Assembly: GCA_963777625.1 (NCBI GenBank)
Contig: CAVZRO010000001.1
Coordinates: 372,001 to 436,000, forward strand
From: DATDIC01 sp963777625
GTDB taxonomy: Bacteria; Pseudomonadota; Alphaproteobacteria; Acetobacterales; Acetobacteraceae
Direction: 5' to 3'
Length of the DNA: 64,000 nt
A program made the translations under genes and the position numbers. Position 1 is the first letter of the stretch. Every line of letters starts with the position of its first letter. Below the pieces are notes generated by a model. The model was not told the DNA's origin, did not search any database, and saw nothing but the letters and a program-made list of their open reading frames with translations. This document shows positions 35,755 to 44,982 of the stretch, piece after piece.

Positions 35755-35937
35755 TTATACCAACCCACATTGAGGATGACCCATCCTACCGGTGTTGCCC
35801 GGAGCAACGTGAAGCGAACGAGCGGCGCGGTGGGCGACAAAGTCGTGGATGGCCGGGACAAGCCTGGACAAGCCCGGCCATGACGGAAAGGGGCCGGCCA
35901 TGACGGAAAGGGTCAGCATCAACGCGGGTTTGTATTA
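35755..35937 (+). repeat. MITE-like dispersed element, copy D
   Basis: About 183 bp and the best copy for the ends: left ATACCAACCCACATTGAGG then ATGACCC; right, read on the other strand, ATACAAACCCGCGTTGATG then CTGACCC. The core and central block are intact with two tandem units. It lies between the ThDP gene and the VapC gene. Confidence 0.88.
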
Positions 35938-36008
35938 GACGGGCCAGCCGGCCCGCTCGAACTCGCACCGGCACGACGAACAGAGTCGGCGCCTCCGCCG
36001 CTTGGCAT
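35938..36008. repeat. Short dispersed module beside MITE copy D
   Basis: GGCACGACGAACAGAG (35970-35985) followed by a GCCGC-TGG-AT block recurs at 15411-15449, beside MITE copy B. The order relative to the element differs between the two sites. On the minus strand it reads like QAAE...LFVVP, but no gene is evident. Together with 35663-35937 it makes up most of the 406-bp gap before the VapC gene. Confidence 0.55.
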
Positions 36009-36026
36009 GACAGCAACCGATGAATG

Positions 36027-36497
36027 TCAGAACCGCGTGCCGGTGAACGGGTCGATTCCCTTCAACTGCGGAAACGCCGCGGCGATCAGCCCGAAATCAC
36101 GCAGGTTGCGGGTCGCCACCGCGGCCCCGTGCGCCATCGCCGTCGCCGCAATCGCGAGATCGCCGCCAAACCGGGGCCGCGTCGCCCGAGGATGCGTCAC
36201 CGCCAGATTCCGCAGCGACGGCATGGCGGACATGCGGCCCAGTATCCGCGCCGCCGTCGCATCCAGCGGCAGCACGTCATGGCTCGCCAGGATCGCCTCC
36301 AGCCAGCCTGTCAGTTGCGACGCAAACCCAGCATCCCCCGCCGGCAGCCGTGCAATCCCATACTCGATCTCGGTGATCGTGAACGAGGTCAGCGCCAGCT
36401 CGTCCGCCGGCATGGCGGAAAACCAGCCGAGCACCTCGGGCGACGGATCAGGAAGCCGCAGTTCGCTCAGAACGTCGGTGTCGAGCACTGTCAGCAC
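36027..36497 (-). CDS. VapC-type PIN-domain toxin
   Basis: 156 residues of PIN domain, a magnesium-dependent RNase. The four acidic residues are seen in LDTDVLSELRLPDPSPE (Asp6), FTITEIEYGIARL (Glu), and FGGDLAIAATAMAHGAAVAT with NLRDF near the C-terminus. The FitB-like spacing fits a toxin acting on tRNA or rRNA. The ATG 36497 is required for the conserved LDTDVL start and overlaps the antitoxin gene by 50 bp in another frame, an unusually long overlap. Confidence 0.87.
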   Translation of the reverse strand: MLTVLDTDVLSELRLPDPSPEVLGWFSAMPADELALTSFTITEIEYGIARLPAGDAGFASQLTGWLEAILASHDVLPLDATAARILGRMSAMPSLRNLAVTHPRATRPRFGGDLAIAATAMAHGAAVATRNLRDFGLIAAAFPQLKGIDPFTGTRF

Positions 36498-36774
36498 CGC
36501 TGATTCCTTTGTCGTCGCGCGGCTGCAACGCCGCCCCCGCCACCACCCGAGCCTCGCCGAGCGCCCGATCGAACGCGTCGCCCCGCTGACCGAACCGGAA
36601 CGACAGCAACGCCGTCTTCAGGTTGGGGCGCGTCTGCTCGAAATACTCCTTCGACACCACGACAACCTCCCGCCCGTCGCGCCGCCGCACGAACTGCGGA
36701 CGGCCTTCCACCGCCGCATCGACCAATTCAGAAAACCGGTGCCGCGCCGCGGCCGCCTGCCAAGTGTCCGTCAT
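36448..36774 (-). CDS. Phd/YefM-type antitoxin of the VapC pair
   Basis: 108 residues. MTDTWQAAAARHRFSELVDA, VEGRPQFVRRRDGREVVVVS and KEYF form the Phd/YefM fold for DNA binding. The C-terminus after about residue 85 runs into the toxin gene (ALQPRDDKGISGADSARHRR) and looks low in conserved features, so the native antitoxin may have ended earlier, with a shifted frame. It would bind VapC and repress the operon. A stretch rich in A+T (CTTTAATTGTCACTTTAG) lies upstream and probably holds the promoter. Confidence 0.8.
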   Translation of the reverse strand: MTDTWQAAAARHRFSELVDAAVEGRPQFVRRRDGREVVVVSKEYFEQTRPNLKTALLSFRFGQRGDAFDRALGEARVVAGAALQPRDDKGISGADSARHRRSERTAAS

Positions 36775-36833
36775 GACCCCGTCATCTAGGATGTGTCGCG
36801 CTGGGTGTCAACCTTTAATTGTCACTTTAGTCG

Positions 36834-38138
36834 TCACTTGAGCCGCGCTTCCTCCAGCAGATCCTGCGCCCGATACAGCCCCACCGCCGCGCGTACCAGC
36901 GCTGGCGCAATCCGCGCATACGGCAGCGGGCGCATGCCTTCGCGCGGAAACTTCGTCTCCCCCGCACCCAGCACCAGCGCCGCCAAATCTCGCCCCATCA
37001 TCGTCGCCGCCGCAATGCCCCGGCCATTATAACCAAGCCCGGCAAACAACCCCGGCGCCAGCTCATGCAGCCGCGGCACATGGTCCGGCGTCATCGCCAC
37101 CCATCCGCTCCAGCCCTGTTCCCACGCCACCCGATCGAGCTGCGGAAACAAGCGCATCACCCGCGCATTCACCGCCCGCCAGTCCGGCGATGATTCCGGC
37201 CCCGTCACCGGCCCATGCCCGCTCGCATGCAGCCGCCCGTCCGGCAGCAGCCGCACCGCCGAAAACAACCGCCGCGTATCCGTCAGCGACTGCCCCTCCG
37301 GCAAAATCGAGCGCCGCACATTGTCCGACAGCGGCGCGCTGACGAACCCGTGCCCGCGGACCGGAATCACGCTCTGCGCCAGCCCCGGCCATAGCGGGGT
37401 CGTATAGGCGTTGGTTGCAATAATAACCAAATCCGCCGTCACCGCGTGCCCGCCGCCCACCACCAGTCGCCAGCGCCCCGCATCCCGGGCCAGCGACTGT
37501 ACCGGCGACTGCTCGTGCAGCCTGACACCGGCCGCCGCCGCCGCCTTCGCCAGCCCGCGCACATACGCGTAAGGATTGATGTGCCCACCGCGCCGATCGA
37601 TCAGCGCCGTGCGATACAGCGCCGATCCGATAATCTCGGTGCAGCGCGCGCCGTCCAGCATCTCCACCGGGCCACCGCGCTGCTGCCAGAACTTGGCCCG
37701 CCGCTCCAGCCCCCGTTGCCCCGCCGGCGAGTGCGCCGCGAAGATCAACCCGGTCCGCACCGGCCAGCAGGCGATCCGGTGCTTCTCGATCAGCCCGAAC
37801 ACCAGGTCCGGCCCCGCCGCCACCGCCTCGATCACGCGCGCCGCATCCTGCCCGTACCGCCGCGCCAGCGCGTCCTCGCCAATCTTCAGGTACGGCACCA
37901 CCTGCCCGAACGCGCGGCCGGACGCGCCCCAGCCCACGTACTTCGCCTCCAGCACCGCCACCTCGGCACCGGCCTCCGCCAGGTGCAGCGCCGCCGAGAT
38001 GCCGGTGAACCCGCCGCCGATCACCACGACCGGCGCACGGAACAACTCGGTCACCGGGTCGGCAGGCAGCGGCTCCGGCGCGGCGCGGACATACGCCGCC
38101 GGAGGAGCATTACGGTCAGAGAGGGGTCGATACGGCAT
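36834..38138 (-). CDS. DAO-family FAD-dependent oxidoreductase
   Basis: 434 residues. The FAD motif VVVIGGGFTGISAALHLAEA lies near residue 35, then GASGRAFGQVVPY. Such enzymes oxidise secondary or tertiary amines or D-/cyclic amino acids; this one resembles the gamma-glutamylputrescine/sarcosine oxidase group (PuuB-like), so polyamine or amino acid use is a guess. The ATG at 38138 follows GGGGAG and begins MPYRPLSDRNAPPAAYV, and was preferred over 38177, which lies in the divergent gap. It is divergent from the D-2-hydroxyacid dehydrogenase with 77 bp between them. Confidence 0.86.
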   Translation of the reverse strand: MPYRPLSDRNAPPAAYVRAAPEPLPADPVTELFRAPVVVIGGGFTGISAALHLAEAGAEVAVLEAKYVGWGASGRAFGQVVPYLKIGEDALARRYGQDAARVIEAVAAGPDLVFGLIEKHRIACWPVRTGLIFAAHSPAGQRGLERRAKFWQQRGGPVEMLDGARCTEIIGSALYRTALIDRRGGHINPYAYVRGLAKAAAAAGVRLHEQSPVQSLARDAGRWRLVVGGGHAVTADLVIIATNAYTTPLWPGLAQSVIPVRGHGFVSAPLSDNVRRSILPEGQSLTDTRRLFSAVRLLPDGRLHASGHGPVTGPESSPDWRAVNARVMRLFPQLDRVAWEQGWSGWVAMTPDHVPRLHELAPGLFAGLGYNGRGIAAATMMGRDLAALVLGAGETKFPREGMRPLPYARIAPALVRAAVGLYRAQDLLEEARLK

Positions 38139-38215
38139 GGCTCCCCAACCATGCGACCGGATTGTCGGGTGCGGCAACCTTCGGTAATCCCGCCGCTGAA
38201 CCGAAGGGCCGAGGC

Positions 38216-39268
38216 ATGACCCCCAATACCAAGCGCGTGTTCTGCGTGAACCATCCGCCGCATCCGGTGTTCGACGAGATTCTCGCCCGCCGCCCCGACG
38301 TCCAGCTCGATCGCCTGGTCAACGACAGCCCGGACCACCTTGCCGAACCGATCCTCGCCGCCGCGCACGTCTACCAGATCGGCGCCACACGCGATGAATT
38401 GGTGCAGCAATATCACGGCACGGCCGAGCTGCTTGCTCGCACGCCGAACCTGCTGGCGATCTCCTCCAACGGCGCCGGCTACGACACGGTCGATGTCGAC
38501 GCCTGCACCCGGGCCGGCGTCGCGGTGGTCAACCAGACCGGCGGCAACAAGGAAGGCGTCGCCGAGCACGTGATGGCGATGATGCTGGCGCTGTCGAAGC
38601 GCATCATGGAGACTGATCGTTTCATGCGCCGCCAGCCCGGCATTCCGCGCGTCGCCTACATGGGTCACAACATCCAGGGCCGCACCATCGGCATCGTCGG
38701 CATTGGCAATATCGGCAGCCGCGTCGCGGAGCTGTGCCGCGGATTGTTTCAGATGCGCGTGCTGGCTTACGACCCGTATCTCGATGGTGACGAAATCACC
38801 GCCCGTGGCGCTGAGAAAGTCGCGCTCGATCAGCTTTTGCGCGAGTCCGATTACGTGTCGATCAACTGCCCGCGCACGTCCGAAACGCGCGGCATGATCG
38901 GCGCACGCGAATACGCGCTGATGAGATCAGGCGCCTATTTCATCACCACCGCGCGCGGCGGCATCCACGACGAAGCCGCCCTGGCCGACGCACTGGCGGC
39001 CGGCAAGCTGGCGGGCGCCGGACTGGACGTATGGGAAAAAGAGCCGCCTGACCCCGCGCACAAGCTGCTGCAATTCGACACCGTGCTGGTCAGCCCCCAC
39101 ACGGCCGGGGTGACGCACGAATCCCGCCAGAACATGGGCCGCTACGCCGCCGAGCAGATCCTGCGGATGCTCGACGGCAAACGGCCACCCCGACTGGTCA
39201 ATCCGCAGGTCTGGCCACTTTACCGCGAACGCTTCGCAGGCATCCTAGGGTTCGCGGCGGAGGCGTGA
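38216..39268 (+). CDS. D-isomer-specific 2-hydroxyacid dehydrogenase
   Basis: 350 residues. The NAD-binding motif GIVGIGNIGSRVAELCRGL is near residue 160; the catalytic Arg in NCPRTSETRGMIG, the Glu in DVWEKEPP and the His in LVSPHTAGVTHESR are present. It would reduce a 2-keto acid to a D-hydroxy acid (glyoxylate, hydroxypyruvate or phosphoglycerate type). The ATG at 38216 has GGCCGAGG upstream; an earlier start at 38162 runs through the promoter gap. Divergent from the DAO gene. Confidence 0.89.
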   Translation: MTPNTKRVFCVNHPPHPVFDEILARRPDVQLDRLVNDSPDHLAEPILAAAHVYQIGATRDELVQQYHGTAELLARTPNLLAISSNGAGYDTVDVDACTRAGVAVVNQTGGNKEGVAEHVMAMMLALSKRIMETDRFMRRQPGIPRVAYMGHNIQGRTIGIVGIGNIGSRVAELCRGLFQMRVLAYDPYLDGDEITARGAEKVALDQLLRESDYVSINCPRTSETRGMIGAREYALMRSGAYFITTARGGIHDEAALADALAAGKLAGAGLDVWEKEPPDPAHKLLQFDTVLVSPHTAGVTHESRQNMGRYAAEQILRMLDGKRPPRLVNPQVWPLYRERFAGILGFAAEA

Positions 39269-39304
39269 ACTCTACGTAGCGAATTGGCAGCCTATTGGCG
39301 CGGA

Positions 39305-41308
39305 CTATCGCTCGATCATGGCTCGAACTTTGGCGCCGAGGGCGTCGAGAGCGAAGGGTTTCGTCAGCATGTCCATGCCCGGATCGAGAAAATCGCCTCG
39401 GATCGTGGCGTTCTCGGCGTATCCGGTCACGAAAAGCACCTTTAGATCGGGTCGTGTGGAGCGGGCGATTTCCGCCAACTTCCGGCCATTGATGTGCGGC
39501 AACATGACGTCAGACACCATAAGGTCGATCCGACGGTCTGATTGTAGAAGGGGAATCGCCGGACGGGCGTCCGACGCCAACAGGACATTATAGCCCAGTT
39601 CCTCCAAGACGTCGGCGAGGACCAGCCGTACCGTCGCATCGTCTTCCACAACGAGGATCGTTTCCCCCTGTCCCCGGGGCGCTTCTTCCGCGGGCTTTTC
39701 CAAGACCACCGCGTCTTGCAGGGCGCGGGGTAGGTAAAGCTTGACGGTCGTACCGTGCCCGACCTCGCTATAGATGCGAAGATGACCGCGGGTCTGCTTG
39801 GCGAAGCCATAAACCATCGAGAGTCCCAGGCCCGTACCCTCTCCGACCGGCTTGGTCGTGAAGAACGGATCGATCGCCTTCGCCACGATGTCGGCCGGCA
39901 TGCCCGAACCCGTGTCTGAAACCCCGATCACCACATAGTCGCCCGGATCAACATGGTCTTCACGTGAGGTATAGGCTGCATCGAGACGGACGTTCGTGGT
40001 TTCGATTGTCAGGCGGCCGCCATCCGGCATTGCATCGCGCGCATTGATCGCGAGATTCAGCACGGCGCTCTCGAGTTGATTGGCATCGGTGAAGGCAGTC
40101 CAGAGGTTCGGGGCGAGCGAGCATTTCAGCTCAATATGCTCGCCCAAGGTCCGATGCAGAAGATCCTCTGCGTTCGTAACAAGGCGATTGATATCGTTCG
40201 GCCTGATGTCCAGCGACTGCCGCCGCGCAAAGGCAAGGAGACGATGCGTCAGCGCTCCGCCCCGCTGAGCGGAGGTCGACGCCGCATCCATGAAACGCGG
40301 AATCTCATCAAGCCGGTTTGTCGCCATGCGCCTGCGAACAATGTCGAGCGAGCCGATGATGCCGGTCAAAAGATTGTTGAAGTCGTGGGCGATGCCGCCG
40401 GTAAGTTGGCCCACCGCCTCCATTTTCTGCGATTGACGTAGGGCCTCTTGAGCTGCCGCCAGTTCCATTTCCGCGGCTCGCTCGGCAGTAATGTCCCGGC
40501 CGGTGCAATAGACATAGCCATCCTCAGGAATGCCGATCCACGAAATCCAGCGATAGCTGCCGTCCTTGCAGCGGTATCGATTGGCGAAGCGCAGCGCCGG
40601 CTGGCCAACTTGCGTCAGTTCGAAGCCGGCGCGTGTGTGCTCCAGGTCGTCGGGGTGCAGCAGCTCGAAAATCGACATGCTGACGACCTCTTCTTCGGTC
40701 CATCCCAGCACGCTTTCCCATGCCGGGTTGGCCGTTTCGAAATATCCTTTTGAATTCAGCGCCCCGAGCAGATCGGGACTCAACTTCCACGTCAGACCGC
40801 GCGCCTGCGCGCGCTCAATCACCTGGTGTTCGAGATCCGCGTTCAGTTGCCGCAGACGAGCTTCAGATGCCCGCAGCGCTTGCTCCGAACTATGTCGGTC
40901 AGTGATGTCGACCCCTTCGACAAAAATCGAGGTGACATTGCCAGCCTCGTCCTTGATCGGCTGGTAGACGAAATCCAGATAGCGTGTTTCGCCAGGTCCT
41001 CCCGGAGAGTGCTGAAGGACGATTTCCACGTCTTTCCCGACAAACGCTTCGCCCGTTGCAAAAACGCTGTCGAGCAAGTCAATGAAGCCCTGGCGTTCAA
41101 CCTCGGGAATCGCCTCCCGAACGGTCAAGCCGATCACATCCCGATGCCCGATCAGTTGCTGATAGGCAGGGTTGGTCAGCACGAACCGATGTTCAGGACC
41201 CTGAAGGAGTGCAGAGAAACTCGGCGACCGAACAAACATCTCCCGGAGCCGGAGAACCTGCTCGCCGGCGTCGGGTAACTCCCAACCCTGGCTACTCGCA
41301 TTCCTCAT
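39305..41308 (-). CDS. PAS hybrid histidine kinase with receiver domain
   Basis: 667 residues. Two PAS domains (about 25-140 and 175-285, with YRCKDGSYRWISWIG and DITAERAAEMEL), then HisKA with His308 in GGIAHDFNNLL, a HATPase domain (NLAINARDAMPDGG, DTGSGM, GEGTGLGLSMVYGF) and a C-terminal receiver from about 551 with Asp600 in LMVSDVMLP and Lys650. No membrane segments, so it is cytosolic. No separate response regulator gene is next to it, so output may go through a distant partner. The gene is visibly lower in G+C than its neighbours. Such PAS-HisKA-REC kinases are common in alphaproteobacteria for light or redox sensing. Confidence 0.92.
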   Translation of the reverse strand: MRNASSQGWELPDAGEQVLRLREMFVRSPSFSALLQGPEHRFVLTNPAYQQLIGHRDVIGLTVREAIPEVERQGFIDLLDSVFATGEAFVGKDVEIVLQHSPGGPGETRYLDFVYQPIKDEAGNVTSIFVEGVDITDRHSSEQALRASEARLRQLNADLEHQVIERAQARGLTWKLSPDLLGALNSKGYFETANPAWESVLGWTEEEVVSMSIFELLHPDDLEHTRAGFELTQVGQPALRFANRYRCKDGSYRWISWIGIPEDGYVYCTGRDITAERAAEMELAAAQEALRQSQKMEAVGQLTGGIAHDFNNLLTGIIGSLDIVRRRMATNRLDEIPRFMDAASTSAQRGGALTHRLLAFARRQSLDIRPNDINRLVTNAEDLLHRTLGEHIELKCSLAPNLWTAFTDANQLESAVLNLAINARDAMPDGGRLTIETTNVRLDAAYTSREDHVDPGDYVVIGVSDTGSGMPADIVAKAIDPFFTTKPVGEGTGLGLSMVYGFAKQTRGHLRIYSEVGHGTTVKLYLPRALQDAVVLEKPAEEAPRGQGETILVVEDDATVRLVLADVLEELGYNVLLASDARPAIPLLQSDRRIDLMVSDVMLPHINGRKLAEIARSTRPDLKVLFVTGYAENATIRGDFLDPGMDMLTKPFALDALGAKVRAMIER

Positions 41309-41536
41309 TTGTCCAGTTTACCCAAAAGGCGCCCCTCGGTCACCGCGTCCAACGACCGGAAGCCGCCATCCTAACCGGCTCCGCCGCCCCAGAAATGACG
41401 GTAGGCGTCCGCTTTGCCGGGGATTTTCGCACAGCCTGCCCTGGACCCCCACCAGAGGGCGGAGCCCTGGCACCGCTTGACCCCTGGCCACCGCCGGTTA
41501 TCCATCCCCCAGCACCCCACCGGGAGGACTGAACCC

Positions 41537-42598
41537 ATGCGCGCCTGGGCCGTTATCGAGAACGGAGCCCCGCTCCAGGAAATCGAGTTCCCCACTCCCG
41601 AACCCAAAGGCACCGAGGTCCTGCTGCAGGTCACCCATTGCGGCGTCTGTCACTCCGACCTGCACATCTGGGAAGGCTATTACGATCTCGGCGGCGGGCA
41701 GAAAATGTCGCTGAAGGATCGTGGCGTCGTCCTTCCCCTCGCCATGGGCCACGAGGTCGTCGGCCGCGTCGTCAAGCTCGGCCCCGACGCCACCGGCGTA
41801 AAGCCCGGCGATCTGCGCATCGTGTTCCCCTGGGTCGGCTGTGGCACGTGCGCCGCCTGTCGCGCCGAGGAAGACAACATGTGCCTCACCCCGCGCAGCC
41901 TCGGCGTCTATCAGAACGGCGGCTACGCCACCCATGTCGTCGCCCCGCACCCGCGCCACCTGGTCGATCCCGGCAAGCTCGATCCCGCCGTCGCCGCCAC
42001 CTACGCCTGCTCCGGCATCACCGTCTATTCCGCCATCCGCAAGCTCATGCCGATGGACCCCAATGAGCCCATCGTGGTCGTCGGCGCCGGCGGCCTCGGC
42101 CTCAACGCGCTCGCCGTGCTGCGCGGCCTCAACCACCGCAACACCATCGTCGTCGATGTCAGCGAGGAAAAACGCCAGGCCGCCCTCAAAGCCGGCGCCA
42201 CCAAGGTGGTGGACGCCAGCGCCCCCGATGTCCGCAAGCGCATCCTGGAAGCCGCCGGCGGCCCCGTCCTGGGCGTGGTCGATCTCGTCAACGGCACCCA
42301 GACCGCCCGCTTCGCCTTCGACGCCCTGCGCAAGGGCGGCAAGCTCGTCCAGGTCGGCCTGTTCGGCGGCGAACTGACCGTGGCGCTGCCGCTGATGGCG
42401 ATCCGCGCCCTCACCGTCCAGGGCAGCTATGTCGGCAACCCCAAGGAACTGCGCGAACTGGTCAAGCTCGCCCAGGACGGCACCCTGCCGCCGCTCCCGG
42501 TCACCACCGTCCCGCAGTCGCAGGCCAACGACGCGCTGATGCGCCTGCGTGACGGCAAGGTAACCGGCCGTCTGGTCCTGCGCGCCGAGGCGGCGTGA
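41537..42598 (+). CDS. Zinc-dependent alcohol dehydrogenase
   Basis: 353 residues of medium-chain dehydrogenase. Catalytic zinc ligands: Cys35 in THCGVCHSDLH and His in MGHEVVG; structural zinc in GCGTCAACRAEEDNMC; NAD motif VVVGAGGLGLNALAVLRGL. It resembles aldehyde-active bacterial alcohol dehydrogenases, substrate unknown. ATG 41537 with CGGGAGGA upstream; a longer frame starts at 41414 without homology. Its stop overlaps the region of the next gene (TGACATGATG), so they are probably co-transcribed. Confidence 0.9.
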   Translation: MRAWAVIENGAPLQEIEFPTPEPKGTEVLLQVTHCGVCHSDLHIWEGYYDLGGGQKMSLKDRGVVLPLAMGHEVVGRVVKLGPDATGVKPGDLRIVFPWVGCGTCAACRAEEDNMCLTPRSLGVYQNGGYATHVVAPHPRHLVDPGKLDPAVAATYACSGITVYSAIRKLMPMDPNEPIVVVGAGGLGLNALAVLRGLNHRNTIVVDVSEEKRQAALKAGATKVVDASAPDVRKRILEAAGGPVLGVVDLVNGTQTARFAFDALRKGGKLVQVGLFGGELTVALPLMAIRALTVQGSYVGNPKELRELVKLAQDGTLPPLPVTTVPQSQANDALMRLRDGKVTGRLVLRAEAA

Positions 42599-42599
42599 C

Positions 42600-43625
42600 A
42601 TGATGGCACCGCCGCACGGCATCCGCCGCTCGATCGTCCTGCGCCGCCGCCCGTCCAGCAGCCCCCAGCGCGCCGACTTCGAGATGCGCGAAGAAGCGAT
42701 CCCCACCGCCGAGCCCGGCCAGGTGGTGACCCGCACCATCTGGCTCTCGATCGACCCGTACATGCGCGGCCGCATCTCCGACCGCAAATCCTACGCCCCG
42801 CCCGTGCAGATCGGCGAGATCATGACAGGTGAAACCGTCGGCGAGGTGATCGCATCCGCCGATCCCGGCTTCTCGCCCGGCGACGTCGTGCTCGGCGCGC
42901 GCGGCTGGTCGACCCATCTCGTCACCAAGGCGGACCGGCTGACCAGGCTCGACCCGCACGGACCGCCCCACTCCACGTATCTCGGTGTGCTCGGCATGCC
43001 CGGCACCACCGCCTAGTCCGGCATGACCGACATCGGCCGCCCCAAGTCCGGCGAGACCGTCGTCATCTCCGCCGCGTCCGGCGCGGTCGGCTCGGTTGCC
43101 GGCCAGTTGGCGAAACGCGCCGGCGCCCGCGTGGTCGGCATCGCCGGGGGCGCGGAGAAGTGCCTGTTCGTGCAGGAAGAGCTCGGCTTCGACGATTGCG
43201 TCGATCACCGCACCCTGGACCTCGCCGCGGAGCTTGCCGCCGCCTGCCCCAACGGCATCGACGTCTATTGGGAGAATGTCGGCGGCCGCGTGCAGGCCGC
43301 CGCCTTCAATCTGCTCAACCCGTTCGCGCGTGTCGTGATGTGCGGCATGGCCGCGCAATACAACGATGCCGAATTCCCCGCCGGCCCCAATCTCGGCTTC
43401 GTCGTCGGCAAGCGCGTGCTGATCCAGGGCATGATCGTCTCCGACAAGCCCGAGCGCTTCGCCGAATGGCGCAACCTGGCGACGCCCTGGGTGATGGACG
43501 GCAGCCTGCGTTACCGCGAGGATGAGGTTGAAGGGCTGGAACGCGCCCCGGAGGCACTGGCCGGCATTCTCGGCGGACGCAATTTCGGCAAGCTGCTGGT
43601 GCGGGTCGGCCGCGACCCCGCGTGA
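42600..43625 (+). pseudogene. NADP-dependent oxidoreductase (CurA/LTB4DH-like), interrupted by an in-frame TAG
   Basis: The reading frame 42600-43625 gives a full-length (342-codon) medium-chain reductase of the curcumin reductase/leukotriene B4 dehydrogenase type: LSIDPYMRGRISDRKSY near residue 50, YLGVLGMPGTTA, then TDIGRPKSGETVVISAASGA for the NADP site, and FGKLLVRVG at the end. Codon 139 (43014-43016) is TAG exactly where the family has a Tyr-like residue (GxTAYxG), and the same frame then goes on for 202 codons. So one base change (TAC/TAT to TAG) or a sequence error splits it. A downstream ATG at 43023 could start the second part, but that lacks the N-terminal domain. Confidence 0.85.
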
Positions 43626-43636
43626 AGGAGCCGACC

Positions 43637-44774
43637 ATGGACGCAAGCCTCGCCGCAACGCTCGCCGAGTGGCGCCGCCACCTGCACGCCAACCCGGAAC
43701 TGTCGAACCAGGAATCGGACACCGCCGCGTTTGTCGCCGCGCGTCTGACCGAGTTCGGCATCCCATTCGTGACTGGTATCGGCGGGCATGGAATTGTCGC
43801 CAGCATCAGCCGCGGCCAGTCCAACCGCAGCGTCGGCCTGCGGGCCGACATGGACGCGCTGCCGATCACCGAAACCACCGGGCTGCCGTACGCTTCGCAA
43901 AAACCCGGCGTGATGCACGCCTGCGGCCACGACGGCCACACCACGTCGCTGCTGGGCGCCGCCGCGCTGCTGGCACGCGACCCGTCCTGGACCGGCACCG
44001 TCCACCTGGTCTTCCAACCGGCCGAGGAAGGCGGCGGTGGCGCGAAGAACATGCTCGCCGACGGCCTGTTCACCCGGTTTCCGATGGAACGTATCTTCGG
44101 CTACCACAACTGGCCCGGCCTGCCGCCGGGCACCGTGGCGGTACACGACGGCGCCGTGATGGCGGCCGGCGGCCGGCTGGAATTTCGTGTGCGCGGCAAG
44201 TCCGGCCATGCCGCCATCCCGCATCACACCCGCGACCCCATGGTCGCGGCGGCGCACCTGCTGATCGCGCTGCAAACCGTCGTATCGCGGGAAACCAGCC
44301 CACTGGACGCCGCGGTGATTTCCTTCGGTATCATCGAGGCGGGCCACGCTGCCAACCAGATCGCCGACGAGGTCGTCATGCGCGGCACCATGCGCAGCCT
44401 GCGCCCGGAAATCCGCACCGCGATGGATGACAGCATGCGACGTATCGCGGCCGGCGTCGGCCCAGACCTTCGGCGTGGAGATCGACGTCGCCATCCGTCA
44501 CGGCAACGTCGTCACCATGAACCACAAGCCGGACGCCGACCTCGCTGCCTCCGCCGCCGCCCAGGCCGGCCTGTCCGTTCGCCGCGACCTGCCCCCCGCC
44601 ATGACCGGCGAGGACTTTTCCTGGTACCTGGCCGAAAAGCCCGGCGCCTTCGTCTGGATCGGCAATGGCGACAGCCCCGAGCTGCACAATTCCGGTTACA
44701 ACTACAACGACTCGATCCTGCCCGCCGCCGCGTCCTACCTGGCCGGGGTGGCGCGCCGGGCGCTGGAGGGCTAG
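43637..44774 (+). pseudogene. M20-family amidohydrolase, broken by a +1 frameshift
   Basis: Two overlapping frames make one M20 metallopeptidase/aminoacylase (hippurate hydrolase type). Frame 1 from ATG 43637 has metal-binding MHACGHDGHTTSLLGAAALL and GTVHLVFQPAEEGGGG up to RIAAGVGPD at about 44465. The rest (AQTFGVEIDVAIRHGN, LPPAMTGEDFSWYLAEKPGA and then NSGYNYNDSILP) is in another frame from 44460 to a stop at 44774. Removing one G in GGCGTCGGCCCAGACC (44453-44468) restores it. The family cleaves amide bonds of N-acyl amino acids. GGAG lies upstream of ATG 43637. It is the second broken gene in a row. Confidence 0.88.
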
Positions 44775-44789
44775 GCTCATAGAGCCGCC

Positions 44790-44981
44790 TTACTTATCTT
44801 TCGAAGGGGCAGGTTTAACGCCGCTGCCAGTATTGGGGGGTGGCCCTGACGGAGTACCGGAGCCGGCTGGAATGTGGCCGCCTTGCGGCTTTCCTGTCCC
44901 GCCCCCCGGCACATATCCCTTCTGAAGGGGCACATATCCGTCATTTGCGAGACCTCGACGGTCTGTCGGTTTGCCAGTCAA
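44790..44981 (-). CDS. Small GYVP-repeat protein beside DUF6338
   Basis: 63 residues from TTG 44981: MTGKPTDRRGLANDGYVPLQ then KGYVPGGGTGKPQGGHIPAG and a Pro/Ser/Gly-rich tail ending KPAPSKDK. Two or three copies of a GYVP/GHIP motif. From memory, such short proteins often follow DUF6338 genes, and here the start is one base after the DUF6338 stop (TAAGTTG). No function is known. It could be an unstructured partner of the membrane protein. TTG start is unusual but has the typical coupling. Confidence 0.6.
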   Translation of the reverse strand: MTGKPTDRRGLANDGYVPLQKGYVPGGGTGKPQGGHIPAGSGTPSGPPPNTGSGVKPAPSKDK

Positions 44982-44982
44982 C

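Noticed and set aside
43014..43016. TAG read as pyrrolysine or programmed recoding
   Set aside because: No pyl genes, and the family has Tyr here, one base from TAG; simple mutation or error is far more likely.
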